This document shows, in pieces, positions 19,743-31,316 of a DNA stretch of 64,000 nucleotides. The stretch comes from Norana najaformis (taxonomy: Eukaryota; Annelida; Clitellata; Crassiclitellata; Hormogastridae). The position numbers and the translations under genes are program-made. The stretch covers positions 12,516,607 to 12,580,606 of the forward strand of contig OZ029916.1 in NCBI GenBank assembly GCA_964023275.1. The letters run 5' to 3'. Position 1 is the stretch's first letter; each line of letters starts with the position of its first letter. The notes under the pieces were generated by a model. The model made no database searches, had not been told where the DNA came from, and saw nothing but the letters and a program-made list of their open reading frames with translations.

Positions 19743-22336
19743 TTAGGAAGACGCAGGAGTGAGAGACGTGACATGATCATATTTTGGAGTTTTAGCGATA
19801 ACTCTTGCCAATGTATTTTTAACTCTTTGAAGCTTCATCAAATTAGCTTTTGGAATGCCAGTAAGAAGTGAGTTGCAGTAGTCAAGACGGCTGAAGACTA
19901 GGGCATTAGCCAAACAAACTAGGGCAGAGAAGGGAATGTGTCGCCTAATCCTACGTATATCACGAATGTGGTAGTGGGCAGACCTACATATAGAATTAAT
20001 ATGTTCATTGAATGACAGGTTGGAGTCAAATACAACACCAAAATTGCGGGATGAACTGTTGCGTTGTACGACGGAGATGCTTAGATTGACGGAATTCAAA
20101 GAATTAAATTTAGTCAGTTGCTGTGAGATTCCAAAAAGGAAACACTCAGGATGGGTTTAAGAGCAGTCTATTTTCTGCCATCCATGACTGAACTTGGTTA
20201 AAGACGTCAGATAATAGAGTGAGAGAGCTGGAAGAAGAGGAATTATCAAAGGAGATGTAGAGTTGAGTATCATCAGCATAAAGATGGGATTCAGACCATC
20301 TTTGACTAAGTAAAACACCTAGTGGAGTTGTGTACGAGGAGAAAAGCACGGGCCAAGAACAGAACTTCGAGGGACACCGCAGGTGAGTGGTATCTGGTCC
20401 GACATAGCACCACTGATGCAGATAGATTGAGTACAAAAAGCAAGATATGATTTGAACCAGTTAAGGGCCAGGCCTGATATACCAAACCAGTGCTCAAGGC
20501 GATGGAGCAATGTAGCATGATCGACAGTGTCGAAGGCGGCAGATAGGTCAAGAAGAGCTAGTGCAGTTACTTTGCTATTGTCCATGGAGCAGATAATGCC
20601 ATTATGGACAGATAGAAGAGCTGTCTCAGTGGAGTGGAATTTGCGATATGCTGACTGGGAAGGGAGGAGTAAGGAGTTTGAAGACAGATGTGCCTCCAGT
20701 CGACATTTAACAACGCGTTCAAGAAGTTTACAACTAAAATTAAAGTTTGAGATTGGTCGGTAGTTTGACATAGTTTCAGCATCCAAAGATGGTTTCTTCA
20801 GCAAAGGATGGACAATCGCATGAGAGAACCATGATGGGAAGGAAAAAGTCGGCAAGCGACCGATTAATTAATATTAATATCAAGATTGTAGTACCAAGCA
20901 CATCAAAGCAGCTTTTTAGAAGGTGGATAGGGACTGCATCTAGGAGGCAATATTTGTCAGGAGATGAGAAATTAAGCGACCGGATTTAACCCAAGGTTGC
21001 TGGAGTAAGAGAATCAAAAGTAGGCAGAGGGTGATCAGAAGTTGAAAATCCATTTGATAATGGAATACCAGAAAATTTTAACCTGACATTGGATATTTTG
21101 TCATCAAAGAATTTAATGAAAGCATCAGCCAGCGCAGATGGCGAAGGAGGTTTTTGGTAGTGTGCATGGTGTTTTCCTGTGGAGGGCCTGCCAATGCGAC
21201 CTCGGGCAAGATGAAGTTTCTGAAATTAAGTCTGTGAGATGGGAGGATTTGGCCTTGGAAAATAGGCTGCGAACAATTTTACAATTTTGTTTGAAACGTA
21301 CACGATAAAAAGGAAGTCATGAACGGCGCCAAGTGCGTTCAAGTTGGCTACGCAGACGTCGAGCTTCAGGAATTTTAGAATTAAACCAAGGCTTCGTGTC
21401 ACGAACGACAACCTTCTTGGTTTTAAGAGGAATATGCTTACCAAGAAGTCTGGTTAGAACAGACTGGAGTTGGTGAGAGAGGGTATCTGCAGATAAGTCT
21501 GAGTAAGAAGAAGGACGTGAGGAGATGTCATTCTTGAAAGTCTGGATATCTAGTTGATGCCAGGGTCTGAAAGTGATAACAGTGTAATTTGGTGGTGGTT
21601 TGGTTGGAAAAGAGATGGAAGCAGCAACGGCAAGATGATCAGAAAGATAAGTTTCCTTAGTTAAGATATCTTGAATTATGTTACAATCAGATCTTTTCAC
21701 TAGGAGATCAAGGGTGTGACCTTTAGCATGTGTTGGCAAGGTTATGTGCTGCTCAAGATGGAAAGAAGTCGAGAGCTGATGAAAGGTAGTAGAAATAGGA
21801 TTATTTGAATCGACATGAATGTTAAAGTCACCCGTTATGACTAGTTCAGTAGGAGATAAGATTAAAGCCTCCAAAAGAGCTTGAAATTCATTGAAGAAAT
21901 CCGTTAAAGAAAGTGATGGAGGTCGATATAATATATCTAAGAGTGTAATGTACTTGGTGCCCGAGTTTAGAGTGGCAATTAGAACTTCAAAAGACATTGG
22001 AGAAGGTATAGGGAGGACAGATCTGGACAAAGGCAAGAAGGATTTATAAAGAAAAGCTAATCCACCACCACTTCTACTCGGTCGTGGTTCTTGATGCAGT
22101 GAAAATGAAGGGGGAGTTATGTCTGAAAGGAAGGACTGAGTGTCATCAGGAAGTAGCAAAGTTTTATTAAGTGCCATAGTATGAATTTGTTCCTCAATGA
22201 GAAAATTTGTCAAAGAAAGGGTTTTGGAACGGATACAGGCAACGTTCAGATGGCAAAAGTTGAAGGTTTTTAAGAGCGATTGGCCAGGGTTCAACTCAAT
22301 ATCACCAGCAAGAAGTAGGAGAATAAGGATATGCAT
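19743..22336 (-). pseudogene. LINE C ORF: endonuclease and reverse transcriptase (broken)
   Basis: 22336-21317 is one long frame. It opens MHILILLLLAGDIELNPGQ, then CHLNVACIRSKTLSL, GGGLAFLYKSFLPLSRS, LYRPPSLSLTDFFNEF, ITGDFNIHVDSN, LPTHAKGHTLDLLVKRSD and TYLSDHLAVAASISFP. That is a nearly complete APE endonuclease with GDFNIH and SDH catalytic boxes intact. The RT at 20855-20319 shows MSNYRPISNFNF and DLSAAFDTVDHATLLHRL. 20436-20146 shows HLYADDTQLYISFD with the YADD box intact. 20099-19743 gives RNFGVVFDSNLSFNEHI. The linker and frame changes near 21300, 20900 and 20330 are broken. Confidence 0.85.
22280..22306 (-). other. Degenerate 2A-like motif GDIELNPGQ in LINE C
   Basis: GDIELNPG matches the D-x-E-x-NPG part of 2A peptides, but the final, essential Pro is Gln (CCA to CAA would explain it). 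Position between hydrophobic leader and endonuclease is the same as in LINE B. Confidence 0.55.
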
Positions 22337-22689
22337 TTGTATGCCGTTGCGTTTTTCGGTGATAAGCGCGACTTTTTACCTTGCAAGACAGTCCAGTCTT
22401 GGAAAAGAATCAATTTTGCAGTGAACAACAGTCGAGAAAAGGAACATACTAGAAGAAAAAAGCATCATCAGGATGTTTGAAAAATTGATGAGAATGACAA
22501 AATACGGTGGCTGACTAACAAGAGGTAAAGAGACAGGCAGGCGAGAACTGTCAATGACAAGGTAGTAGCACAGATCTCGGGGAGATTGCCAACGGGGCCA
22601 TTGTTGACCAGAAACACTAAATAAAGCGAAAACACCACAGTGAGCTTTAAACAAAGACGGAGTGTACTGAGGAGAGAGTAAGGAATTCA

Positions 22690-23749
22690 GCTAGTGGGCG
22701 ACTCAATAGCACAAGAAAACCTCAACCTTGTTAATGTGGTCATAAAATTATGAAATACCGCCTTAGAGAATGGAGGAAGGCTCACTGGGTGAATCCGCTA
22801 ATTTAAAGTGTCAGCCGTGTAAATGGCCAAAGTGCATAAATCTGAATATAATTGAAAAACAGAACTTAACTGTCGGTGCACAAAACTGTGAGGTAAGCAG
22901 ACGTAAAAAATTAACGAATAATTTTGATTTATTTAAAACCACGAATCTGTGCAAAAAAAGACGAGAAAATTTTAAAACACTTCCCGTCGGCTGTCTCCTT
23001 GATGTCATCCCGGTACTATTCCCATGTGGGGCCTCTGTATTTAGGGCCCATCAAATGTTCATGGGCATGCTCGCAAGGGTATTGTAAAAAAACTGTAAAA
23101 TTACCGAAATTTTTAATTTATACTAAATTTAAGTTTCATTACATCATATATAGGAAAGTAAGTTTAATTATGTGAATTTTTAAAATTGTGAATTTGTGTA
23201 AAATTGGCATGCCTTTCCCCAAACATCATCATGTTTTGGACATATGTTGGCTTAGCTATATAACAATATTCCCATATAGGTTTTCGTATTTCCTACACAT
23301 GATATATAAGGATGGTAATATTGTCACATGGGCTTCATATTTGGTAGTGGTAAGTAAATCCGGACTCGTACCGCACAATCTACGTTTAGAACTGTGGCAG
23401 AGATTGGTACCAGAGATTGTTCTCCTGATCGCGAGGTTACTTCCGTGTCAAAGTTTCTTGTTTATGACCTTTGTGTTCGACCACGTCTCACAACTGTAGA
23501 GGAGAACTGGCAGCACGTACAATCTGTAAAACTATAGTTTAGTATTCGGTTGGACGATGGTGGTGACGACGACGATTATGCTACTAGGAAAGGCTATATC
23601 ACTGCTGTTAACACTACATTTTAAAGACAAATTTTGAGGTTTGTGATAATAAAATTGAAGACATTCTTGAGAACGGGCAGAGTTTTTGCATTGGGAATAT
23701 ATCTTTATCCTGGCGATAAGTCAAAATTTGTATCTTACTACTCATGCGC
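22690..23749. other. No gene recognised
   Basis: AT-rich; short frames on both strands match nothing I know. 23330-23371 contains the inverse counterpart of 18770-18800. Confidence 0.5.
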
Positions 23750-24475
23750 ATTTGTAATTTGATTCTACCATGTCTCTCACAAACTATGTAAATGGTATTT
23801 GTAAGTCATCATACATGTGTTTTCGTGATATACGCAGAATTAGGCATTATGTCCCAATGTCTTCCAGAATATCCTTAGCCAACGCATTGGTCTCCAGTCG
23901 CCTTGACTATTGTAACCCCATTCTTGTTGGTATCACTAAATCAAACATGCAGAAACTCCAAAGAGTTCAGAACTCCTTGGCTAGAGCCATAACAAATACT
24001 TCTAAATATGAGCATATAACCCCTGTGCTTAAATCTTTACATTGGCTTCCTGTTCAGCAAAGGATTTGTTTCAAATTAGGACTTACAGTTTATAAAACAT
24101 TGAACTACGGTCAACCACAATACTTGAAATCAGTCCTTATTCCCCAGACTTACCATTATTCTGCAAGGTCATCTGATTGTCTTTCTCTGATCATACCTTG
24201 GGCTAGAACTGTTCTTGGTAAACGAGCATTTTCGGTTGCTGGACCAAAATTTTGTGTCTGTTCGTTCTGCTCAGTCGCTTCTGTCATTTAGTTCTCAACT
24301 TAAAACTTACCTGTTTCAAATTGCTTATCCACTATAGGCTGACCTTCTGGATATCGACCTGATTGTGGCTTGGTTTGGTGTGCCATCGGTTGATGCTTTG
24401 TGCATTAGACACCGGCGCATTAGAAGTTGCTAATTATTATTATTATTACTACTACTAATAATAATAATACAGCTG
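23750..24475 (+). mobile_element. LINE family A, 3' end
   Basis: An open frame of 173 codons from [14 protein letters not shown] through ISLANALVSSRLDYC, QRVQNSLARAITNTSKYEHI and AFSVAGPKF encodes the RT C-terminal domain. A small deletion removes the usual WNSLPVS block. The 3' UTR ends GCGCATTAGAAGTTGCTAA and a mixed TTA/CTA/AAT tail. The 5' end is truncated just after the DSTMSL position. Confidence 0.85.
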
Positions 24476-24710
24476 CAAATAAAGAGAATCCATAGTTGCT
24501 GGATGTGTCAGGAAAGGCATATTTAAATGCTTAAACAGTGTGCAGCCAGTGTACTCATTTTATAGCCGATTTCGCTAGGGGGTGCAGATGGAGCCGAAAT
24601 CTCGAAACAAATTACCTTCCTTGCTGCGATTTGAACCCCGACCTCTCGGTTGACAGTTCAGCATGCTAACCACTTCGCACCTTACCTACACTAGCCTTTC
24701 GCATACATTA
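24476..24710 (-). mobile_element. tRNA-derived SINE (RNA polymerase III A and B boxes)
   Basis: On the minus strand, near 24690-24640, an A-box-like TGGTTAGCATGC and a B-box-like GGGTTCAAATCG are spaced as in a tRNA. The loop between them holds CTGTCAA, so the anticodon would be GTC. There is no intact acceptor stem, and ~150 bp of non-tRNA body follows, so it is a SINE or tRNA pseudogene rather than a working tRNA gene. Confidence 0.55.
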
Positions 24711-26696
24711 ATTGCAACAAATATAACAACACTTGCCATCCTGCCATCAAAACTGTCTCTGAGCAATTGTTATAGTGCTTAGTCTCATGTTTTATAAAAA
24801 ATGGAGTCAGAGAATGATTTTTACAACATCATGTAGCAAGAAAATATAGAAAATATTATGCAAAGAAATCATTACCATCCATACAAAAAGACACAGATTT
24901 CATAAAACAAATTACTGAATCTAAAGAGTAAACCATGTTATAATTATGCATATATCGAAAACTCTTTATTTTCTTAGATGGCATATAACACTTCTCTGAA
25001 GTGTGGCTTAAGGATTTTCGATGAGAATCAAGATCAAGACGAGTCAGGCGAGTGCCTCACCAATCATTCTTCGCGTTCAGAAACTCTGATGCTGCTTCTT
25101 GATTATGTTCTTCATGACCTTTGCCTCGTGTGACTCATTAGCATAATAAAAACTAGTTCGCTACGTGTAAAAATAATAAAATTGAAGTGAAACAGTTGAA
25201 GCATACATGTGCTCCAGCAATTTATGCACAGGTCTGTAACATGAATATTACACATGACACATTTAGCGATTACATTTATGACACCATTTCTGTCACGACT
25301 GCTGACAAGTTCTATCATTGAGTTCTTCAAGCCTCTTTGTATTTGACGAATTCAGTATGCTTTCTTTCCTTTTTGGTGTAATTTTGTTAGTCAATCACTA
25401 CTAATGCGCGCAGACTTTCTGTTCAGATTCATTTTCTCCCAACTTTTGGCTCTCTTCTACAACCAGCCTCTGAAAAGCTTGAATTTTTGTTTCAAATGTA
25501 CATGCTCTAATGTCTCAGAATTAAGTAATAAAGCAGTTTATCTATAGATAACTTGCCTTGTATGTCATACAAATTAATGTCAACCTATAATTTAATAACA
25601 TGTAAATGTAAATCTTTTATCTCTGTAGATAAGTTTACTGACCGTAAATCAAGACTTAGAAATTATGATTTTAAAAATTGAAGCTGTATATGCATATGAC
25701 TCAGTGTTGGAGTATGGCATAGGCGTAGCCATCATATTATTATAAAAAACTGGTCCAAGAAAAATTTCCAAAACACAAATATATATCATAGACTGTCATA
25801 CGTGTCAATATTGAAGCAATTATATTAATTAAAAAAATGGCACTTTTCTTGTTTTGTTTATGCTAACTTTTTATCGGTGCGCCATTGATTGCTATCCATG
25901 ATAAAAACTGTATCAGGAAAGAAACTTTTATTACACTATGTACATGTGATTTAGAAGATAAGTTTGTTCTATCATCTTTGTATACAAGATAAAATGCTGT
26001 TGAACTGGTTGCGGTGTGATTGCTGCTAACAAAATTTGTTCTACTTCCGTTTAGTAACCTATAATGACATAAAATTATAATAACAGTTAATAGCAATAAC
26101 AGTTCCAAAACGGAATTACGCATTTCTTATTATCGATGAATGGACAGTGATAAAAAAATTGAAATAAGAAATGAAAAATTGTTAAAGAATATGAAAATTA
26201 TTATGCTACTATTATGTTTTGACAATGCAATTTCATTATTTTTATCGATTGTGTTAAGTATTTAAGTGAAAGACGAATGTATGAATGTTTCTTAAATTAT
26301 ATTTAAGAGTTTTATGCAGAGTCAACAGACCCGAATTGTTATACTTACGCCAAATGCAAATACTTCTGAACTGATCTCAATATTGTCTAGTTCTCTCATC
26401 TTCTCGTTTGCCTTGAAACGATTACAACGCTATGTTAACATTGTTGTCTTGGCGATTTAAAGAGTTCGCCTAATCCCCAATAATTCAAAATTAGTAGGCC
26501 TAAGAAATGATTAACCTTAGTGTTAAATCAAGAAGGTACACATATGAGATGCACATATCTCAAAGTGATTGCAATTCATGTTCAGTTATTTGCTTCCATC
26601 AACGTGCAATAGCGATCTTATCCGTACGTCAGGCTTTTAACGCATATAGCACGAAAAAGCGAAAACAAGAAATCACTAAAGTATAGAACAATACAA
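24711..26696. other. 2 kb without recognisable genes
   Basis: Very AT-rich. The longest minus frames (25330-25112 and 26123-25863) are short and have no motif I can name. This could be an intron or intergenic DNA. Confidence 0.5.
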
Positions 26697-27285
26697 ATAT
26701 AAACTAATCTAAAGACTTATATAGCGCCGTTATCAAAACGCCTAAGGCATCAGTCGATGATCGCTTCAAGTCAAAATCTCAGTCAAAAATCATGAACCGC
26801 TGGAGAAGCCGGGTCAAATTTCAATGGTTCAGAGAAAACAGAAGCCAGGCTACAGTGGGTAAGCGAGTTGGAAGAAATGTGTCTTAATGACATCAAAGAG
26901 TTGGCAGAACGAACTGGCAGTGAATTCCAAAACTTTGGACCAGCTATCGAGAAGGCCCAAAAGTCCAACACTGTCTGGATATATGGCACAGTGTCCACTG
27001 ACCAAGTGCAATGTCTACCAGTGTTTTAGGTGAGCATGGAATGTAGATAGGTCCGCTGATTTAAGTCTAATACCTTGTGAACTATAAGAGATTTTGAAAT
27101 GAATTCATCATTCAATGGGCATCCAGTGCAATGAATGTGATACTGGCTTATTATGCTGATATTTGGGGGTCTTTGTCAAGAGAGTTTTGAACAATTTGCA
27201 GTTTGTGCAGACCTCCCTTAGTAATACCAATAAAAACTGAGTTACAGTACTCGTCTGCTTGAAACCAATGCATTTGTTCTTCTTC
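26697..27285 (-). mobile_element. L2-clade LINE 3' end (TTAGAT-type tail)
   Basis: Minus frames give LLTKTPKYQHNKPVSHSLHW (thumb) and WAFSIAGPKFWNSLPV. The 3' end has TTGAAGCGATCATCGACTGA, GGCGCTATATAAGTC and a TTAGATTAG tail at about 26700. Upstream it abuts an unrelated RTE fragment. Confidence 0.75.
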
Positions 27286-27289
27286 TTCA

Positions 27290-28205
27290 ATGTTCTGCCC
27301 TTAGGCAGGTCCAAGAATCCAACGACGCCACTCTTCTCTGTTCTGTGGCCTTTCCTTAACTTCTTTGTAGCCCCTTCTTTCTTTATCCGTCATCCATTCC
27401 TACAGCATATTTCTTGGTCTTTCTGGAACCTTCTTTCCTTCAATTCTTCCTTCAATCACTGTTCTCAGGAGAGGATTTCCACACAGAATGTGTCCAATCC
27501 AGTTCACTTGTTTCCTGCTTATTGCGTTGACCAGTGTCCTTTCTTTCTGTACCAAGTGCAACCAACAACTTGTCATTTGTTTTATAATCCTTCCAGCTGA
27601 TTTTGGCCACATCTAAAATGCTTCGAGTTTCTCAGTTTCTGCCTTTCCAATAGTCCATCTCTCTGAACCACAGCTTTACACTCCATGAGGCTTTTCACAA
27701 TTCTTTTTTTTAGATCTAGATTCAGTCTTCCTCTGACAAGTTCTCCTCTCCTTCAGAATGCTTCTTTCCCCATTGCTATTCTTCTCTTGATCTCGGCACT
27801 GCATCTGCAGTCATCTGATATTATACTTCCTAGATAACAAAACTCGTGGACTTGTTCAGTTTTTGTGCCATCAACTACATTAGTTATTCGTTTTCCTTCA
27901 CGTTTACTCAATCTCATCACCTTTGTTTTCTTTCTAATTATATTCACACCATATTCTTCGGATTTTTCGTTCAGCGCATCCATTATTTCTTGTAGTCCAG
28001 CCTTGGTACCTGTTACCATTGCCTGATCAATCACAAATCTTCTGGCATTTACCAGATTCCCTAACTTTGATTCCGCCATCTATATTCCCCAGCGCTTCTG
28101 TGACCAACATCTGTATGCAGATGTTGAACAGTAAAGGAGATAGCAGGCAGCCTTGTCTGACTCCTCTTCCTGTTCCTCCAGGATCTGAGTTTATTCCATG
28201 TTCTC
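27290..28205 (-). pseudogene. RTE-clade LINE reverse-transcriptase remnant
   Basis: 28215-28027 reads GVRQGCLLSPLLFNICIQML. A changed frame then gives RRFVIDQAMVTGTKAGLQEI (the catalytic FADD position reads VIDQ), KKTKVMRLSKREGKRI, VHEFCYLGSIISDD and CSAEIKRRIAMGKEAF. 27612-27400 gives ERTLVNAISRKQVNWIGHIL and TVIEGRIEGKK. These are the RT core and C-terminus of the RTE-like EN-RT LINEs common in invertebrates. The endonu­clease part is absent. Confidence 0.8.
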
Positions 28206-28347
28206 TCCACGTCAACCCGTGCCATGCGCCCGGCCTTCAACTGCTCAGCAGAGCCTGTTTGGCTTTACCGGGACCACGCGGCTTCTACCGACCGGCTCGT
28301 CATCGTTCGCCCGCGTGTGTATTTGTAGCGCTACTGCCCGGCTAAGA

Positions 28348-28371
28348 GGAGTCGAACTCAACCCAGGTCCT
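28348..28371 (+). other. 2A-like motif GVELNPGP in LINE D
   Basis: VELNPGP keeps E and NPGP of the 2A consensus, but the preceding Asp is Gly. It lies just upstream of the endonuclease start (SLNARSAVHK), as in LINES B and C. Confidence 0.55.
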
Positions 28372-28409
28372 GTCCAACTGATCAGCGTCTCGAGCCACTC
28401 ATCTTTGGG

Positions 28410-29900
28410 TCCCTGAACGCACGCAGCGCCGTTCACAAAGGAGCACTTATAGTCGATTTGATTGAATCGAACCAGATAGACGTGCTGGGAGTCTGCAAGA
28501 CTTGGATTTCAGCTGATGATCCCAATGCCATCAAGTTTGACATGAACCCGTCAGGGTACGTCACCAGACACGTCCATTGTTCAGCCCCAGGACGAATTGG
28601 GCAGAAACAGCGGTCTTGCGATCATCCACCGCAATACGCTTGCCGTAAAAATTCATCCGGTACAGAATGCTGCGACAACAAACAGTTTCCACTTCCAAGC
28701 TGTCAAAATAATTACCTCTAACATCTCGTTCCTCTTCATTAATATCTACCGCTGGCCAGGTTCCAACCTTAATGAATTTTACCATGAATTCAGCAACCTT
28801 CTTGCTGCAACTACCACCGTGATTGGTAGCGAACGACTTATTCTCAGCGGAGACTTCAACTGCCCTGGAAACAATTCGTCCAGCATCTCCGAACACCTAT
28901 CCACAGTACTTGACGTCTTCGGCTTAAAGCAGCTCGTGTTAGGTCCAACGCGTAATGGGCCGACCGGTGACAGTCTGCTTGATCTTGTCATCGCCGGACT
29001 GAATTCGACATCGATCAAGAACATACAGGTGTGTAGTAGCCACGGATTGTCCGACCACCATCTGGTGAATTCGACGGTTGCAAGATGCCTCAACAGAAGG
29101 CAACCAATTACTATTGTCTACCGGAAGCTTAAAACACTCGACGTTGACTCCTTCCGACAAGCATTTATTAATTCGTCACTGTTCTTGGCTCCTGATGACA
29201 CCCCCGGCGGCTTTGCTTGTCAGATAGACGACGTTGTCACCGACATCCTGGACCAGTTGGCTCAGCTGAGGAAATTTGCGAAATGCCCAGGAAAAAAAAT
29301 CAATCGCTGGCTATCTCCTGAAGCCACAGCTGCAAAACGACTTCGTCGACGCTTAGAAAGGCGTTGGAAGGCTACCGATGATGAACTTGTTCGCCGCGCC
29401 GTATCGGTCAGCATGCCGTAACGCCAACAAACTCATAAACGACTCATGCCGACAATACTACAGTGACACCATATCGGAAAAGCCTAACGGATCTCATCTA
29501 CAATGGTCAGTAGTAAAGGATTTACTGCACTCCATAGTGCCCTCTGAGGCGTTACCGAATGAAGAATGTCAGAAACGCTGTTCCACGTTCTCAGACTTCT
29601 TCATGAATAAGACCAAGTCAATAAAGGCATCAATTGCCAATCAGTTGTCCGGACAACCCACAGACTCTCTTGCATCATATAGGGATTATGTCGGCACATC
29701 TTGATCACCTCAGACAAGTGGATGGCGCAGAAATCTTCAAGCTATCGTCTTCTTTACCGGGAAAATCATCTCCGATGGATGCTTTCCCATCGTCTTTGCT
29801 AAAGTCATGTGCGGACGTGTTCACTCCAATCATCGTTCGTCTCTGCAATTTGACTTTCAGTTGCGGACGTTTTTCAGCCTCACAGATCGTCTGCTAATCC
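28410..29900 (+). pseudogene. LINE D endonuclease, linker and RT N-terminus (broken)
   Basis: First frame: SLNARSAVHKGALIVDLI, IDVLGVCKTWISADDPNAI. After a shift near 28590 a 274-codon frame gives GRNSGLAIIHRNTLAVKI, INIYRWPGSNLNEFYHEF, ILSGDFNCPGNNSSS, LVLGPTRNGPTGDSLLDLV and VCSSHGLSDHHLV. These include the GDFN and SDH endonuclease boxes. The linker has KKINRWLSPEATAAKRLRRR. A later frame has WSVVKDLLHSI and the RT start SPMDAFPSSLLKSCADVFTP. The endonuclease part is the best-preserved of this family here. Confidence 0.8.
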
Positions 29901-29910
29901 GTGCCGTAAA

Positions 29911-30555
29911 CCCTTAACCAAGCAAAGACGTATCACCTCATCCGTTTCCATGGTAAAGTGTCGTCTGTAAAATCCATGGCGTCTTTCGATTTTGCCGATT
30001 CAACGTTCATAACATTTTCATTGGACGTTTGATTTGCACTGAAAACGCTCAGTCAAGACAGCACAAATCCCCATGCAGGCTAATTCTAACTAATTACTTA
30101 AGCTGGCCTTTAGTAATATTAAAGTTTAGCTGGCCCGCTAATATTAAGCTAAAATCTTAATCAACTACTGTAACTAATCTATACATTGTAACTTAACACT
30201 AATAAGTATGTAAATGAAAAGTAAAAGGAGGTTCGCTACCTTGACATCCGATTTCACCGACGATAGCTACAAAGGAAAACCATCAACGTCAGAGAACAAA
30301 CAGCTTAAACTTGCTTGTAGACTATATTTTTTAGTTGGCTACAGCACAATAATTGAATATGCTCATTCACTAACAACAGAAAAGAGCGTATTTTTACCCA
30401 CTTATAAATACCAAAAAACCAAAACCGAATAAACAAGTTGCATTCATTCGATTCTGCAGTCTCAATCTCAGGAATGCGGCGACTTTGAACTTCGATTAAT
30501 TATTCTAAAGGTTAGCTAACTTTATAGCTGGACCACTGCGCCGTGCACGATTCGG
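29911..30555. other. No gene recognised
   Basis: Non-coding, with scattered AGCTGGCC/TTAGCTAA motifs similar to those at 7470-7530 and 31890-31950; origin unknown. Confidence 0.4.
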
Positions 30556-31125
30556 CCTGGCATATTGCTTACACAACGCATAGAGTATAAAGTTCTTTCG
30601 CTTATCTATAACACAATTCAACCTTCCCAACCTTCTTATTTTCGTCCGTTATTTACAATTCAACCACTCTGTTCAACCCGATCTTCTTCTGTCCAAACAC
30701 TTTTTCTCCCTCCCGTCACTCCAAACTTTAAATTTTGAAATCGCTCCTTAGCCATAGCTGCTCCACCCCTCTGGAATAAACTCCCGCCAGAATTACGGCA
30801 ATTATTTTATCCATCATAGGAACTCACCAACACTTCACCTCTTTCAATTTCTGCACTGATGTTTCACTCAAAACTGAAAACATTACTTTTATAAAATAAA
30901 TCTTATCCTGATTCTTCCTTTTCCCCTCATCTCTCTTCCCGCTCCGATTTCAAAACCCTCCACCGTAGCCCTCCGACTGTCTGCCTGCCTGACTCCTGGA
31001 TCTTGAACTGGAACTGAACATTTTCTGCCTATCGATTTTGTTTTGACTGAGCGCTCGTGAATAAGCTGGTTCCCGAATCTTGGCTTTCGCTGGGCGCTGC
31101 AGAAATCTCGAGATTACGAATACAA
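30556..31125 (+). mobile_element. LINE family B, 3' end
   Basis: Decayed RT C-terminal blocks (compare FTIQPLCSTRSSSV at 17.9 kb) are followed by the B-type 3' UTR. That UTR has CCACCGTAGCC, GGATCTTGAACTGGAAC, TTTTGTTTTGACTGAGCG and GGGCGCTGCAGAAATCTCG, with a tail ATTACGAATAC. Confidence 0.75.
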
Positions 31126-31179
31126 CAGACTTCTATTGTAGGATACAAAATAGCTTGGATATCACGGAGTAACCATAGA

Positions 31180-31316
31180 ATATTCGAAGCATAAAATATG
31201 ACCGTTGTACCATTGCTTAAGAAACTATGGAAAAGTCATGGTTTACCAATTATAACTAAAATTATACTTCTGATGGCACTGATATGGCCAGTTGCAACTT
31301 ACGGTTGTGAAGGGTG
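31180..31316 (+). pseudogene. RTE-clade C-terminal fragment, left half
   Basis: The frame reads LKKLWKSHGLPIITKIILLM and ALIWPVATYGCEG, the conserved Trp-rich block after the RTE RT. It continues at 32429 after a 1.1-kb insertion. Confidence 0.75.

Larger units (their letters stand above)
19743..22680 (-). mobile_element. L2-clade LINE family C, near full-length coding region, 3' tail missing
   Basis: From 22680 down it encodes a hydrophobic leader, a degenerate 2A-like box, an endonuclease, a linker, an RT and the start of the C-terminal region. The copy stops at 19743 without its UTR, next to an LTR-like stretch. Same family as 3061-3858 (plus) and 43485-43658 (minus). Confidence 0.85.
28206..29910 (+). 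mobile_element. LINE family D, 5' part with 2A-like box and endonuclease
   Basis: It starts abruptly after the RTE fragment and contains leader, 2A-like box, APE endonuclease, linker and the first RT blocks, ending near 29910 (3'-truncated). Its linker matches 12153-12335, which identifies that insertion as the same family. Confidence 0.8.

Noticed and set aside
24640..24700. tRNA-Asp gene on the minus strand
   Set aside because: Anticodon-loop and B-box similarity are present, but no acceptor stem can be formed; read as a SINE head.
27259..27600. 113-codon plus frame beginning MKPMHLFFFF
   Set aside because: It is antisense to the RTE reverse-transcriptase fragment, whose minus-strand blocks are clearly recognisable.
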